A stretch of DNA of 64,000 bases from Cardiocondyla obscurior (GCF_019399895.1 NC_091887.1:372001-436000), one strand, 5' to 3'; counted from the stretch's first letter, positions 25,601 to 37,928 are shown. Made by a program: numbers and translations. The notes: generated by a model not told the origin, from the sequence alone.

Positions 25601-27402
25601 AAGAGCTCGTGAATAAATTAACACTCGCTCAAGTAGGTTTTCCCCAAGCGTTCGCGCTTCTCTTTTTCCTTTTCCAAAAGTTAAAGGGAGGGTAAAAGTT
25701 AATTTTAGCGCCTCTGCAACCTTGCTTCGTTTAGTGATTTTAATTTGCTGATTTAAAATAGCTGCCGCGAGAAAGAAATGTCATCGCTCGAACGAAACGT
25801 GTAGTAGCGAAGAATCGCGAAGCGGTGCTTTTTGCGTACATCGTTGAAACACCGACTTTAACCCGGTACTTTCTCCGGACGATTGCCGATCCTCGACACC
25901 GAGAATTACGCAATCTCTGACATAACCTTCGCCACGCAGCCGAGAAACGTTACGCCATAATCCGAGACATTATATCGGCGGGCCACCATAGCCGGCGTGT
26001 TGTGCTTTACACATGCGAATTTTCCTAAATTGACTGTTATTACTGTTAGATAAAAACAAATGAATGTCTTTACAAAGCGGGTAATTGATTGGGAAATAAG
26101 CCATTCGGTCTGGCTTAATTAATTACGGTGTTTAAAATAATCGAAGCCAGGATTGAAAAGTCACAAGTCGGAAGAAAAAAAAAAAAAAAAATATTTAAAG
26201 AGAAATAACAATTTGTGAAAAATTGATTTACGCGCTAATGAAGTAGTTAAAGTTTATAATTATATATTTTCGAGCTTAGTGTCGTAAAAATTTAATTTAA
26301 TAAATGTCACACAACAGGATATTTTAGTTGTTACCACACAGCATATCGGTTATGTGATTCGCGAAAGCGTAATAGCTTCGATTGAATTTGGAAAATGTCG
26401 CGGAAAAGTTCCCGTGATTGATGGTTCGTAGTTACAATAGCAGGGAATACAGGTGCAATCAAGACAACGGCTTCCGTCACGTAATCATACGGTGTACCTA
26501 TTGTTTGTATTACTTCGGATTACGACGAAAGAGAAAGGCAGAGGTGCTCGAGATGTTCGGCGGAAAATGTAAATGAAAATGAGAGGTAAGAGATTACATT
26601 CTCGTGTAATCGTTTCCTATTATTTTACGTTCGCACGTAATCAACGTGGCCGCATCGCTCATTTTCTCGCTTTCCCTCTCTCTGCGCTCTAATATATGGA
26701 AACAAAAAACAATTGCGCATTTTATGGACTTTTAAATAATTGCAAATGAGTTTTACCACATCGTCGTATTATTAATAAGAAAGACTTAATAAAATAGCAA
26801 TAAACATTTTCAGACTGATAGTTCCGCTTTCCGCGATTTGTACATTTTAATGACGTTCATTAAATAATCATATATTTTATGATTTTAAAGTTTAACATTA
26901 AAATGTAAATTGATAAATGAATCATAACGAGTAAGTTGTAATTAAAACTATTTTTAGCACGCGTCTAAAGCGCCATAGCACATCGTCGTATTTTTATTGC
27001 GGCTTTCAATTTTAAAATACGATCAAAAACAATCGTTTGTATGCGTCTGCATTGCGGTGTCATGGGCGATCAATGATCTAATGAATATTACCGCCGCGGT
27101 CTCTGTGACTAATACGTGCGCACGCCGCATAGCAATCAGTATCAATTCCGACAACTGCGCGAGGTGCAAAATATCAATAATTTAATAATTGTGATTGATG
27201 GCGTCGTAAAAAAAAGGAAAAAAATAAAGAAAAGAAAAAGAAAGAATTATTTCACGATCACAATCTTACGGGTGGGGAAATCAGGTTCCTTATGCTGCTG
27301 ACTTCCGCTATTGACTTCCGTGACATTTTGGTCCTCGCAGGCCACCAAGATGGCCCACCAGAGGCCGACCAGCAGGGTGGAAGTTATTTTCGCGAAGGCC
27401 AT
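22678..27402 (-). CDS. takeout-like JHBP-domain protein A (4 exons, 270 aa)
   Basis: A secreted carrier of the haemolymph JHBP/takeout family. The exons are 27402-27270, 25130-25038, 23391-23110 and 22982-22678. All junctions are GT-AG, all in phase 1, and give 270 residues. Exon 1 encodes MAFAKITSTLLVGLWW, a signal peptide ending near an ACED cleavage site. The family Cys pair is C51 and C61 (PCSRNDPKIEAC), followed by GIPELDVPPIEP just after the second junction. The barrel strands include ISKVRVNISSYRFDLHLSLP. The tail is unusual: it ends QLPLKVWMHDA instead of the usual YxxLFP. The spacer of some 25 polar residues between signal peptide and Cys pair, with an NVT glycosylation site, is also longer than in its neighbours. 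Intron 2 splits the exon before GIPELD, a position not used by genes B and D to J. The ligand is unknown; juvenile-hormone-like terpenoids or fatty acids are the precedent. Confidence 0.9.
23392..25037 (-). other. large intron 2 of gene A
   Basis: 1646 bases of AT-rich intron with no exon-like segment. It contains a palindromic hairpin (9-bp stem, 24674-24696) inside a longer imperfect fold. Confidence 0.7.
24674..24696. repeat. 9-bp perfect stem with 5-nt loop
   Basis: CGAAGTCGG (24674-24682) and CCGACTTCG (24688-24696) flank GAGTT. Farther out, ATGCCGC near 24655 and GCGGCAT near 24710 are also complementary, so an imperfect fold of about 65 nt is possible. It lies in intron 2 of gene A. 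Confidence 0.5.
25131..27269 (-). other. large intron 1 of gene A
   Basis: 2139 bases separating the signal-peptide exon from the Cys-pair exon. The stretch 25600-26000 is richer in CG than the rest and could hold regulatory sites. I see no coding exon in it. Confidence 0.7.
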
Positions 27403-27694
27403 CCTGGCGATCCACTCTTCCCAGGAAACACGACACTCCTCACTTTCTCGTCCTTACGTCTGTAAAAATGCGAGCAGATCCTTAACGAATCACGCCATGC
27501 GATCAGCTATCCCTCGCTAGGGGCGCTTACAAAGAGATCTCTTTTTCTTTTTCTTTTTTTTTTCCCCCTTTGAACTTGAACACCGACAACTCCTTCCGGC
27601 AACTCTTCGAAGGCCGCACAGGAAATGATCGCGGGCGTCGATGTATTCGCGAAAAGGGATCCCGATGCGAGGAAGGGAACCGACTGAGAACGAA

Positions 27695-27727
27695 AGTGAA
27701 TCGAAGGCTCTCGTCAACAAGTTTATA
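27695..27727 (-). promoter_or_regulatory. core promoter of gene A (TATA plus initiator)
   Basis: On the minus strand TATAAA lies at 27727-27722 and a TCACT initiator at 27699-27695, about 30 bases downstream. This would give a leader of about 295 nt before the ATG at 27402. A second TATA-like GCATATAAG lies farther upstream, near 27783. Confidence 0.45.
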
Positions 27728-29982
27728 CGGCTACTTTGTGATAAACTAAGGACGGGACCCCTTCATATCCTGTCTTATATGCTCGGTGATCCCCCTACTC
27801 TAAAAGTGCCACTACTGCCTGCCGACTTTAAGGAGCCAACCGTCGTGATCACCTCTTTCCACATCTGCCGCGACAACGCGCCCTGAAACCGATGCTCTAT
27901 GACCGGCTGCATACAAATTTGCATAAGATTACAACAGAGGCGATAATCATTTTTGGTCATTGTCGCTGCTTCGCGTTTACAATATAAAAAAGTTCCTCCG
28001 GGAAAACGCTGTGAATCTTCCACGATTTTTTTTATCACTTATTTTTCAAACGACAAATTTGATCTTTGATCTCTCGCGCAAATATAGCATTTTACGATTT
28101 AATTTTTTTAACTAACGCCTTTGGATTTAATTCGACTTGAGCGGGTACATTATTTATTCGATAAAAATCGAAGGAATAATTTAACGTCCCGATAAAGAAA
28201 GTGATTGATAAGGTTAATTTTGTTCCGCGATCGTTAATTAACGAACTCGATTGACTGCGACCGGTTAACGTTTCATTGTCTCTCTGGATTTGTCCTCCGG
28301 GGGAACCTGAATGTTCGTTTAGCGTTTTATTAAGTCACGCAAAATATCTGAAGAAACAGCTTGTTGCTCAGATAATTTGAAGTGCATACCGCAAAAGTTT
28401 TGCATAGTGGACAACCAAGTTTACCTCGAGGTAGCCGTAATTATCCCCGTCTCACTTTACGTGGCGTATAAAAATCTTCTCCCATCGAGAACCTTTAACT
28501 AAAAAAGAAAAAGAAAAAAAAAGAAAAAAACATTGCTAAATACTACTCACCTTCTGTAACGAGTCAGAGAATATGGTGCAAACCAGTTTATCGATATTAT
28601 ACGCGTACCTTTTTACATTGCCTGTATTTGCGGATGAGTATTATATTATAATATGCATCGAGTATTATCTACTACAAGCAAACGTAAGTCGTAAGTCTAA
28701 TTAAAAAAAAAGGAAAAAAAATTTTATATTGCCGTTAGAAAGAATTTTAATTAAGACTATAATCATATTAGGTTAATTAGTATTATAGGTTGAATGATTA
28801 GTTATTTGATCGTTAGAATTGTTTTCCGTGCTGTAGGTTTTGTTGCAAGATGAATCACATAAATTATAAACGATAGTTAAGCGTGAAGCAAGTGGAACAA
28901 GCTTTAAAAAGATTGCCAAGAATTCATAATTACATCGTAAAAGAGAAGACAGAATTGCAGCAGAAAGAAGGAAAATGTACAACTTCTGCGCAACGAATCT
29001 CTGTACACAATTATAAGCTTTGCAAATCGAGAATTGTTTGAAACAGATTAGGGTAATTGCTATTTTTTTTTTTAATCAAACTTTACGCTTGATCTATGCG
29101 TTTTTTTTTTCTTGCCTAATTTTTTAGTTACACACGTTTGAATAAATTAATTGTCGAGTAAATTATTTTAAATATAAAAGTTTGTAAAGTTTTAAATAAC
29201 GATTGTTAATATAGTTAACCTAAATATTGCACATTTCTATTTTATTTCATATAGAATACAAGTTTTTTATTTTTTACATACTCGCGAAGTGACACGCGTA
29301 TTTCTCAAAGACGTGTGTAGATGTGTGCGTGTGTGTGTCGCACGGCGTATGCATATTTTTAATCCATTTTCTCTTGCCCTTTAAAATTTTTTTTTGCAAT
29401 TGTTACATAAATTACTATTATATATAACACTGTTAACTTACCGTCCGTACAGAAATTAAAATCCAGTAAATAATTAACGTGTTTTTTTAACCCTATTTTA
29501 TTGATTTTACATATTCAATAGACTTTGATATTATTGACACAGAAAAACTCGACATTACCAGTTTAATAATTATCTTTTTCTATTTTATCACAGAAATATC
29601 TCCTCGACTGGCACGATTTGCTATTTGAATATGCTTATCATTTGAAAAATGTTATTTGTCGTACATATGACGTACTTTATTGAACTTAACTCGGTTTAAT
29701 AATTTCTTATTTTAGCGCAAACTGTTTTAAAAATATAAAATGAACAACCATTTAGAAAAGTGCAAATAAAATTATGTACCTATATTATCGCGTTATCAAA
29801 TTAATTAAATATCACCATTATTTATTTATAAGAATAAAATCATTTGTATAAGATAATTTTCATTCCCGATAGCCTGAAAGATGTTTAACAAGTATACACA
29901 TTTATACGAATGGTCAACAGCTTGAAGGAGCAGGAAAACTTGTGCAATCGCGTGTAGATCGTGTTAATATAAAATGATATAT
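27728..29982. other. intergenic region between genes A and B
   Basis: AT-rich sequence with no gene. It contains a GT-rich microsatellite at 29312-29338 and several short A/T tracts. The 3' flank of gene B begins at its right end. Confidence 0.6.
29312..29338. repeat. GT-rich microsatellite
   Basis: Imperfect (GT)n run with interspersed GC and GA dinucleotides, in intergenic DNA. Confidence 0.7.
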
Positions 29983-31624
29983 TTAAGGTGGCAATATCGT
30001 GTCTAATGAAAATTTAGAATAAATCTTATCCGAGATTGTTTTGATGGTTCCCGAAATCGTTTTCTCGAGGACTGGCTTAATTTTTACCTTTACATCATTC
30101 CAGTTATCGTTTAAGAAAAGGTTCGTGGCATTGGCTAGAACGGTATTGCCATTGAACAGATTGTCTAAATGAATGTTGGCTTGCTTAACGTCAAAATCGA
30201 GATGTAAATCGGTAAAGCGATAATGAACTTCTCCGGTTTTCTGATCCTGATAATGATTGCCTTGAATAATAGCTACAACGTCGATATCTGTAAAATTCGC
30301 TTGCGCTAAACCGTTCCCTTTTATGGGCAGCATCATGATTTTCCCTTCTATGTTGTAGTGCGCGTTCATTTCAAGACGTGGAAAGTACAGCTCCAGTGTA
30401 ATACGTTCATTATCCATGTCCATGCTAAAAAAGAATGACCCTGAATGAGCTTCGCAACATGCTCTCAATTATTTTACTTCTGATTTCAATTCTGATAACT
30501 TTTTTTTTTTTTCCAGCGATTTGACACATTAATTAACGAAGAGAACTTCCTATAAATACTTTTTGTTTTAAAGCTGTAATTAAGTTTTGAAATTCGTCTT
30601 TTTAATTCCGACTTATCCACACGCAACTTACGTACTTGAAGTTTTTTAAGATGAAATTTATTCCACCTTGAACCTCGATGTCGGTATACGTCGATTCGAT
30701 GAAAATCGGACCGGACGACTGGCTAATTTCAATTTGTGGTATGCGTAGCGGCTCGCAAGGTGGTATTTGTAATGCTGGGATACCCGACCTTAAGTAAGGC
30801 TTTAATAATTCGATGCTTTGCTTTATGCATTCGTTCAGATTCGGATCGCTGCGGTGACATTTCTTTAGAAACAATGCTTAAAAGGAAAAAAAAAATTTGC
30901 TGTGTATATTTAAAACTAATATTTCGAATTTCTTAATAGCGATAATATAAATTATGAATTAAAATTACGTATAAAAAATTACGATAGCGCGTTTCTTTAT
31001 ATTAAGTTTCACGATTTTCTACACGTTTGTCGTTTCTGTCGGTCTAAAGACAATAAAGTGTTGAATATTATTAAAGCACTATGACGTGAGAAAAGTATAT
31101 TTGAGTTTTTGTGCAGCGTTTCAGTTTTTACGCGATTTTTTTAATTACAGGAAACTGATGCAAACAGTATTGAATCTTGTGCTTCGCATTGAAGGCGTAT
31201 AATCAATATGAAAAATAGATATTATTGGCATGCAACGCGTAAACGTCAATTAATCGGAAAAAAAGAAAAAAGAAAAACAAATTTATAATCTTTTCATTGT
31301 TATTTTTACGTTACTTCCATTTATTACTTTTATATTAAATTAATATTTAAAATAACATTTTAATTTGTTAAATATAGAAACAAAGCGTTACAATTTTTAA
31401 CGATATAAATTTTTCTATAGCAATCGAAAAGTAGTGAAACTGTTATCTCTCCCGTTTAATGATCTATGATAAATGCACGAATAAAAAAATTAATGCGTTA
31501 CCGCTTTTAAATAATTTAATTAAAGAAATAATAATTGATGTTACTTACGTATATCGCCAGTTCTTACTGCGACAAATCCAGATGTTAAAAATAAGAATGT
31601 AAATATATGTGCATCGATCTGCAT
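29983..31624 (-). CDS. takeout-like JHBP-domain protein B (3 exons; one doubtful junction)
   Basis: A secreted takeout-family protein. Exon 1 is 31624-31549 (signal peptide MQIDAHIFTFLFLTSGFVAV). Exon 2 starts at 30876 and carries the Cys pair C32 and C42 and GIPALQIPPCEPLRIP. The last exon ends at 29983 and holds the second half of the barrel without the intron that A, D and E have there. The join of exons 2 and 3 is uncertain. The strong donor TAC|GTAAGT (exon end 30632) is phase 0, but the strongest acceptor, TTTTTTAG before 30424, leaves the wrong frame and runs into a stop. A frame-keeping GT-AG choice is donor CAAG|GTGGAA (exon end 30667) with acceptor CATTCAG (exon start 30440); it gives 247 residues but drops one strand. 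Alignment with gene E would need a join at GAC 30420, where the intron would end in TG. The C-terminus is polar, ending SLDTILPP. It could be a functional gene with an odd intron, or a recently damaged one. Confidence 0.75.
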
Positions 31625-32119
31625 GATTACTATGAAGGTAATACGTAAAGTAACTTGAAGCTCCGCCGTCAGTGAATTTTATTACAGTTGCAATACGCTG
31701 ATTAGGCGGTAATCGACCTCGCATTACGAATCCCTTGACGAGCCGATATGCTTACTCGACGTTACGTTTTCTTCCTCGTGACACGATTAAATTTACGTAA
31801 TGCGCGTGCAATGCACAATCCGCTTTAATTTTCAATAGTTTATTTAACGCCCAATTTTTTATGAAGAGAAAGCTCGGTGCGACAGCCGTCCTTTTTTTTT
31901 TTTTTTTTTTATCTGCGACAATTAATCGCTTTACGCGTATATCGAAAGATCGTTTGAGGGACCTTGTTCTCCATTACATTATCGCGTAATGGAAGAATTT
32001 AAGGAAATCTCGTTTGCACCGTCGAAGAAAATGTATCGATGTCAGACTAAGAGCCACTTAGCTAGCATCATATAAGACTGGTCCATGGCCCAGATCCTCC
32101 ATGCCCTTCTATGATCAGC
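31625..32119. other. shared divergent upstream region of genes B and C
   Basis: B (minus) and C (plus) are divergent, with about 890 bases between their start codons. A T run of 18 bases lies at about 31892-31909. Upstream of B, on the minus strand, an AATAAAATT box near 31683 precedes a TCACTGACGG sequence, a weak TATA/initiator pair. Confidence 0.45.
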
Positions 32120-32160
32120 TATAAAAACCTCCGGCCAATGCATCGCCGGCTTGCAGATCG
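32120..32160 (+). promoter_or_regulatory. core promoter of gene C
   Basis: TATAAAA at 32120-32126 predicts initiation at about 32150-32158, within CTTGCAGATCGCGTTAG. That gives a leader of about 360 nt before the chosen ATG at 32514, long enough to hold the micro-ORF at 32281-32406. Confidence 0.5.
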
Positions 32161-32280
32161 CGTTAGTTCTTTATCTTTGCGCGCGATTGTCGATCCTTCT
32201 AGTTTTCTGACTAGAGAGAATCGTCGTTGAACGTTTTTCAAAATGCCTAGACTCGCGTCGAAACAAACGGGACGCAACGT

Positions 32281-32406
32281 ATGCTGAATCGCGTGCCGAT
32301 GTGCACAATTGTATGCTTTCTACTGATATTCATCGTCGTCGGCATCGTCCTGGTGTTAATCTACAAACCGATTTACGTTTGGAAAGTCGACGTGTCTCAT
32401 CGATAA
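32281..32406 (+). CDS. putative 41-codon membrane micro-ORF in the leader of gene C
   Basis: An ATG-to-TAA frame of 41 residues. The middle, about residues 8-28, is a continuous hydrophobic helix (CTIVCFLLIFIVVGIVLVLI), flanked by a short basic start (MLNRVPM) and a polar end (WKVDVSHR), as in a single-pass membrane micropeptide. It lies between the TATA box and the start codon of gene C, so the mRNA may be bicistronic or this may act as an upstream ORF. A shorter 13-codon ORF precedes it from the ATG at 32242. No homologue is known to me, and a chance origin is possible. Confidence 0.3.
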   Translation: MLNRVPMCTIVCFLLIFIVVGIVLVLIYKPIYVWKVDVSHR

Positions 32407-32513
32407 GAAAGAAAGGATCTCCTCGCTCGGCTCTGCAATCGTAACGGGATACGATTGAAATTTTTAATCAACGACTTCGGGAATCCGAGAAATAAATCGT
32501 CAAACGCGACAAG

Positions 32514-35492
32514 ATGGTTAGACCGGTGCGACGAGGTGTTCTACGTGTGCTTTTAATACTCTACGCGACGAATTGGGCAGATTGCGCGTTGCTGGAGATG
32601 TCCCGCGTACTCTGGAACAAGACGGTGTCCGGCGCTACGAAAATAGGCAAGGTGGATCCACTGCGAGTGCCGTTAATCAAAGTCGATCAAACCGAGGGCG
32701 ACGCTAATTACAGAGTGATTCTGACGAATTTGGAAGTCGCCGGTCTGAACGGATCGATCTTGGAGAGCGTTCACGTCGCTCGCGGCGCACCGCGGGCCAA
32801 CTTGAGCGAACTCGCGGACGGATACGTGAGTTATAGCGACCTCAGAGACGTGGATACTATCAGATACAGATTTCACACTATGACGAGAGAACCTAGCGCC
32901 CCTAAAGAGACTTTCGAAGCCGTCGTGTCGCCTATAAATCGAGCAGCTGACACGAAATCGTCCTCGCGATATCAGGACGCACGCCAAGATCGATTTCAGG
33001 ATCGACACGCCACCAGGACGTTCGAACAAAGTCGACAGTACGATCAACCTATTCCTTTCCGTCCTTACGCTACGTCCGATGGATTTTACAGAGGCAATTT
33101 AAAAACGTCGGACAACTCTGAGACGAAATCCGGAAGTTCCGAGAGCTTCAGACGACCAGCTTACGTTCAGCCTATTTATATGCAGCGAACGAGAGGTTTT
33201 CAAGGATATCAAAGTCCGCAGGCCGGCGAGGACACAATCGATTGCGACGATGCGAAAGGTTTTCAATTTAAAGGAAGACAAGACAATCAAGACAATCAAG
33301 ACAATCAACGATACATATATCGACAGAACGCTAATGCGGGATATTCCGGGGAACGAGTCGCGGATGCTGAGGTTTACAACGTTATATATTTAATAATAAA
33401 AATCTATAAATTAATTTATTTTTTATAATATTACGATGATATTAATTTACTTATCTTAATTTAATTTTTGTTGTTTTGCAATATTTTTATATAATTTTTA
33501 CTTTTACAAATCAATATGCAATAGCACTTTCAAACCACGAACTTTATTAAAACAGCTGTCCGCGTCGGAAATAGTCGAGACGAGATTGAAAAATCAGGGT
33601 GATGCAAGACCGCCTGTGTTGTATAATAGAGAACAGTCTCAACGAACGGACATTCCATCTTCCGGCAATGTTGAATTATCGAGAAGCGTATTGAAAGAGC
33701 GATCGGGTTACATCGATATCGTTTACGCGGACAAAATTAATGGCAGCGTCAAGCATTTCGGTAATCTCGGTACCGACGGTAAGGGAACTCGGCGAATATA
33801 CGGCATCGAAGATGTCATAAAGGTGCTAAAGAATTTTTTTTCTTTTTAATTTACGATTAAAAAAAAAAAAAGTTACTTTATTTGTATTTTTGAAAAGCTC
33901 TTAGATAATTTACGCGATGCCACTTAATAGTAAATCTGTATATTATACAGAACATTCAAGAGAACACGAAATTTATCGTCTACAATTTCACGGAAGGCGA
34001 GCCTTTGGAAAAGAGAAACGACTTGATTAAAGCCGCGATCGAGGCCAGAAGACTAAAGGATCTACGCAGATATGCGAAAAATTATCAGGAGCAGCAAGGA
34101 TACTTCGAGGAAGGCATGCAGCTGTTTTATCATTTCGGCGGAATGGACTCGAAGAATGGTAGCTTCTCTCGAAATTTCGGCGATATTAAGAGAACGAAGC
34201 GAGCGCATTCTGAGGAAGAGTCCGAGGTAAAATTACTATTTAAACAATTAAATATAAAAAAGCCAACCTGACGCGTCTGAAAACGCTCTAGGACGACGTG
34301 ATGCACGCGATTTTGAGAATACGCGTGCCGCTGCTCCGCGTCAAGTCTCAGTACACGCTTACTGGAAAAGTGGGGAAAGAGATATTGCGAGGCAACGGCC
34401 TGTTTGCCGGAAACTTTAGTAAGAAAATGTTCACATTCTGCAATTGCCGCAAAGATCGCGCTTAAAAGCAACTAAAAGCTGTACGTTTCTTTTATTTTAA
34501 TAGCCGACGTAGTGGCCGACTTTACCCTGGAACTTAAGAAATTTGGCGAGGACCTGATCGTTCGCTCCGCGAGAGCGAAGCTGTCAGCGAAAGATAAAAA
34601 AATCGATCTTCAAGGTATCGATGAGAAGGGCCCCGTTCAGATTGTTTTCAACCACGGTAAATATGAACAATTTTAATACGAATCCGCAACGAAAGACGAC
34701 GTGTCTACTTCTATTGAAGTCTCTAAGTTCTAAGAAGTAGAACGAGTTAAAAAAAAATGTTACAACTCGTATTAGTTATATAACATTAGCAAGAATGGAC
34801 GCGGACCGTTTTACTAAGGTTCTTATTGCAGTATTTGACATCAGCTTTCCTCGGAAATAAATGAAATACCGGTAGCGCTTTCCATTTTTGTACAGGAAAA
34901 GTGGACGTAAATAATAATCAATTATCGGTCGTAAAACCTAGTCGCTCGGCTAGTTAATCGGTAGTCAAAAATCCGACCTTTACCAATCGCGCGTAGTTCG
35001 TTTTTATCAAGCAGCGATTCCCCGGCGTAATTACTCGGCGGGATAAAAAGTCGAATTCTTTCTTGGAAAGTGGCGTAGGTCGATCAGCGATCACCGCGGT
35101 TCGATCGTAGGTATTCCGCGCGGTTAATTACCTCGAGCGGTGTTATAAAAAATATCCCGCGCTTTAATATTTTTCTATCCTTTCGTGTTCTTTTTTTTTT
35201 TTTTTTTTTCCTTCCGAGGAACGCAGAGAAATGAGAACGGAGCACGCATGTATGACATATCGCCGATCGTCCGGACCGATCGGGTACGAGTAAAAGTTCC
35301 GCGCGACATTAACTCGGTTAATTTCTCATTCTGTCGCTGACTTTTCTCCACCTTCTCCTTTCCTTCCTAGGCTTAATGGCCGCGGAGGCAGTCGCCGCGA
35401 TGCTCGCCGACGACTTCGCGAGCAAGGGGCTCAGCGAGAGAACGGCCGACGCGCTGATTTACAGGATGTACAAAGATCTGCCATTCAATTAA
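32514..35492 (+). CDS. JHBP-domain protein C with a ~375-residue insertion (6 exons, ~599 aa)
   Basis: The exons are 32514-33371, 33556-33822, 33951-34226, 34292-34418, 34504-34656 and 35371-35492; all are GT-AG and in phase. Residues 1-24 are a signal peptide. Residues 46-91 match the start of a JHBP domain (KVDPLRVPLIKV, then YRVILTNLEVAGLNG). The fold resumes only at about residue 470 (ILRIRVPLLRVKSQYTLTGK, then GNGLFAGNFTDVVADFTLEL) and runs to the end at DLPFN. The segment between is low-complexity, rich in Arg, Gln, Ser and Tyr, with a threefold QDN repeat encoded at 33282-33308. It ends beside RTKR (residues 456-459), a furin-type site. The usual N-terminal Cys pair is absent. The first donor (GAG|GTTTAC) is weak. 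A poly(A) signal AATAAA lies at 35869-35874. The role is unknown; a precursor cleaved into two chains is one inference. Confidence 0.85.
33282..33308 (+). repeat. 9-bp coding tandem repeat, 3 copies
   Basis: GACAATCAA repeated three times within exon 1 of gene C, encoding DNQ units inside the low-complexity insertion. A likely site of length polymorphism. Confidence 0.9.
34657..35370 (+). other. last intron of gene C
   Basis: 714 bases, locally GC-richer than other introns here, with a T run of about 20 bases at 35191-35210. No alternative exon was recognised. Confidence 0.75.
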
Positions 35493-37928
35493 TCAGTTTG
35501 ACTCACTCGAGGTAACCGGGTGCTCGGCGTCATTATTTTGCGCCGTCAGTCGCGCTTAATTTCACGTACATTTAATTACTTTGGTTTTTTTTCTTTTCCC
35601 TCCCGTTCTGAAAAAGATCTCCTATACGGCGATCATTATATTTTATTTATTTTATTTAAGACGTTAATTTTTCACATTTATTTTATATCTATGCATTTTT
35701 TTTAATCATTAACGCCACATTTAATCGCTATTTTTATGCATGCGTTTATTACTCTAGCACGATTTATTTAATAGTATTTATTTATATTTATCTGTTGTTG
35801 CGTGTGGGAGGTAGATGGATGTAGAGAAATCACGCTTTGTATTAATTGTCACTACAGCAAGTTATTAAAATAAATTTTAATAAAAAGTATTGTTTCCGTT
35901 TTGTTTCTTTTTCGTTACGGAGTAAAAAATAATTTTTTTTTACTTCGAAAATATACATATAAGACTTACGAATGGATTATTTTTACGCTTGCGTAAATAA
36001 ATTTTTTTTTTTTTTTGCAACGAGACGATGTAGAAATTACGTATGTTTTGTGGTTTAATAATAGAAGATTATTTAAAGACTATCGCTATTCTCTTGATAA
36101 ATCTGATCCAACATCATCGTGATTTTAATCAATCGGCACTCGCGTTCCTTCCTGCTTGTTTGACTCGGCATATTATTATTTATCTAACGTATCGTCCGCC
36201 TCCCGCGAGTGTACGAAGCGTTGATATTGTAAAATTGTGTAAGATCGAGTGAAGATTCGGCTTAATAAGTATTTGTAGATGCAAAGATGATTATCAAGAA
36301 CCTCAGGTAGCTATAAAGCAATTACCGCGATTGCCGAGATTAGAATAAAAAAAAAAATAATAAAAAACAGAGGGGGGAAAAAAATGCAAATGGCTAGCGA
36401 GAAACGCGGAAAGAAGGAACGATTCACAGTCGCGTGTATCGGAGTTGTTAATTATTTACACATCTCGGGACGTAGATGCGGTAAATTGTAGTAACCCGAT
36501 GGTAATGTCAATTGTGTCAATCCGATTGGGAGTGCGAGCGCCTGTCGCGCGAACAAATAGGATTAAATAGAAAAGACGAAGAGCATTTACGATAACATAA
36601 TCCAATTGAGTAACTTCTCCACTTCGGAGCAAAGGGTAAAGGACCGTAACAACCCTGGCCTACGACTTGAAAGTCCTCGTTGACATTTCCAGCATCGCGA
36701 TCCCTGCGCGTAACTCTTGTACCTCCGTTCTGTACGCGATGTAATTTTAATCTTACATATATGTAACGCTTACCACACGCGTATTACTTCATCTTATTAT
36801 GCGTCCGTGCGTTGTGCAATTAAGATCAAATCGTTATGTTTTCGTGTCTAACAATGCGGACGTAAGCCGAGTTGTTTTATATAGTATATATATATTTCGC
36901 CATAATACTGTGCCGGATTGAAAATACCGGCTAATTGTATCGATATGTTGCTTTACGGCCGAAAGAGTTACTCAACGTTTACCGAATAGAACAAACCTCT
37001 TACGTAAATATAAATTTAACTGAACAAAAGTGGCGCGCTTGTTAGATGAAGAAATAATATGTGTACGATGACAGAGTAAAGTTATACAATTACGCGTGAC
37101 GTTGGAAATTAATGGACTTAGGGATTTGTAAAACGACGATACGGATGTCGTTCGACTTGTGTAAAGCGTGAAGTTAACAGTCCTAAATTAAGAGGCGAAG
37201 AACGTATCGAGAAAACAGGAGTCGCCTAAGGGGATCGCTCAAAGAGATCGTTATTCTCGATTTAATATTTTGCTCCGATAGCCTTGCCGCCTTGAGCCGA
37301 CATTAACCCGCGGTGTATCATACAGGTTTTTTAAAGATGCCATTAGCTATACGTAGAAAAGACGACACGCAAATTGCAGCGGCAACTGCAGCACCGGCAT
37401 CGGCATTTCGAAAGCCGAGGATGCTGCCTTGGAATTACGATGCGATACGCAGCCGCGCGAACCTGCCTCGTCCTTCATCCTTCGCTGAGAAAAAGAAATA
37501 TAGTTAATTCTGGACCCAACCGTAATTTCATTGCATTATCGACGGCAAATGTGATTCAGTGAATTATTAATCAAGCTGATTATAAATATAATCGAGTGGA
37601 TCGTATTTATTATTGAAAGTAATCACAAAATTATGATTGGGCTCGAAAGTAACTGTATTTTTCTCGGACAAAAGACGGTGGACGCGTCGTTACGCGGAGA
37701 CGTTCGCGAGATTGCAGTGTCCAGGGTATTCCCGTAATTCCGGCGGATGCGCGTAAAACCGGCGGGCACGGTCACGTGCACGCGCACACCGTGTGTGTAT
37801 ACGCATGTCAAGCCCGGCTGCGGCCCTGACTGAGTTAAGAGGAGGCATTCTACCGTGATAAATTCACCATCGCCTTCGCCATCATCGGGCCCGAGTGGGG
37901 TGGCGGCGGAGAAAGTGCACTTATACTT
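35493..37928. other. intergenic region between genes C and D
   Basis: Contains the 3' untranslated region of C, with a probable poly(A) signal at 35869. No gene is supported beyond it. There is a short TA dinucleotide run near 36885-36898 and a CpG-rich patch at 37680-37920 leading into the promoter of D. Confidence 0.6.

Noticed and set aside
32673..33047. 124-codon frame antisense to gene C
   Set aside because: Shadow of exon 1 of gene C.
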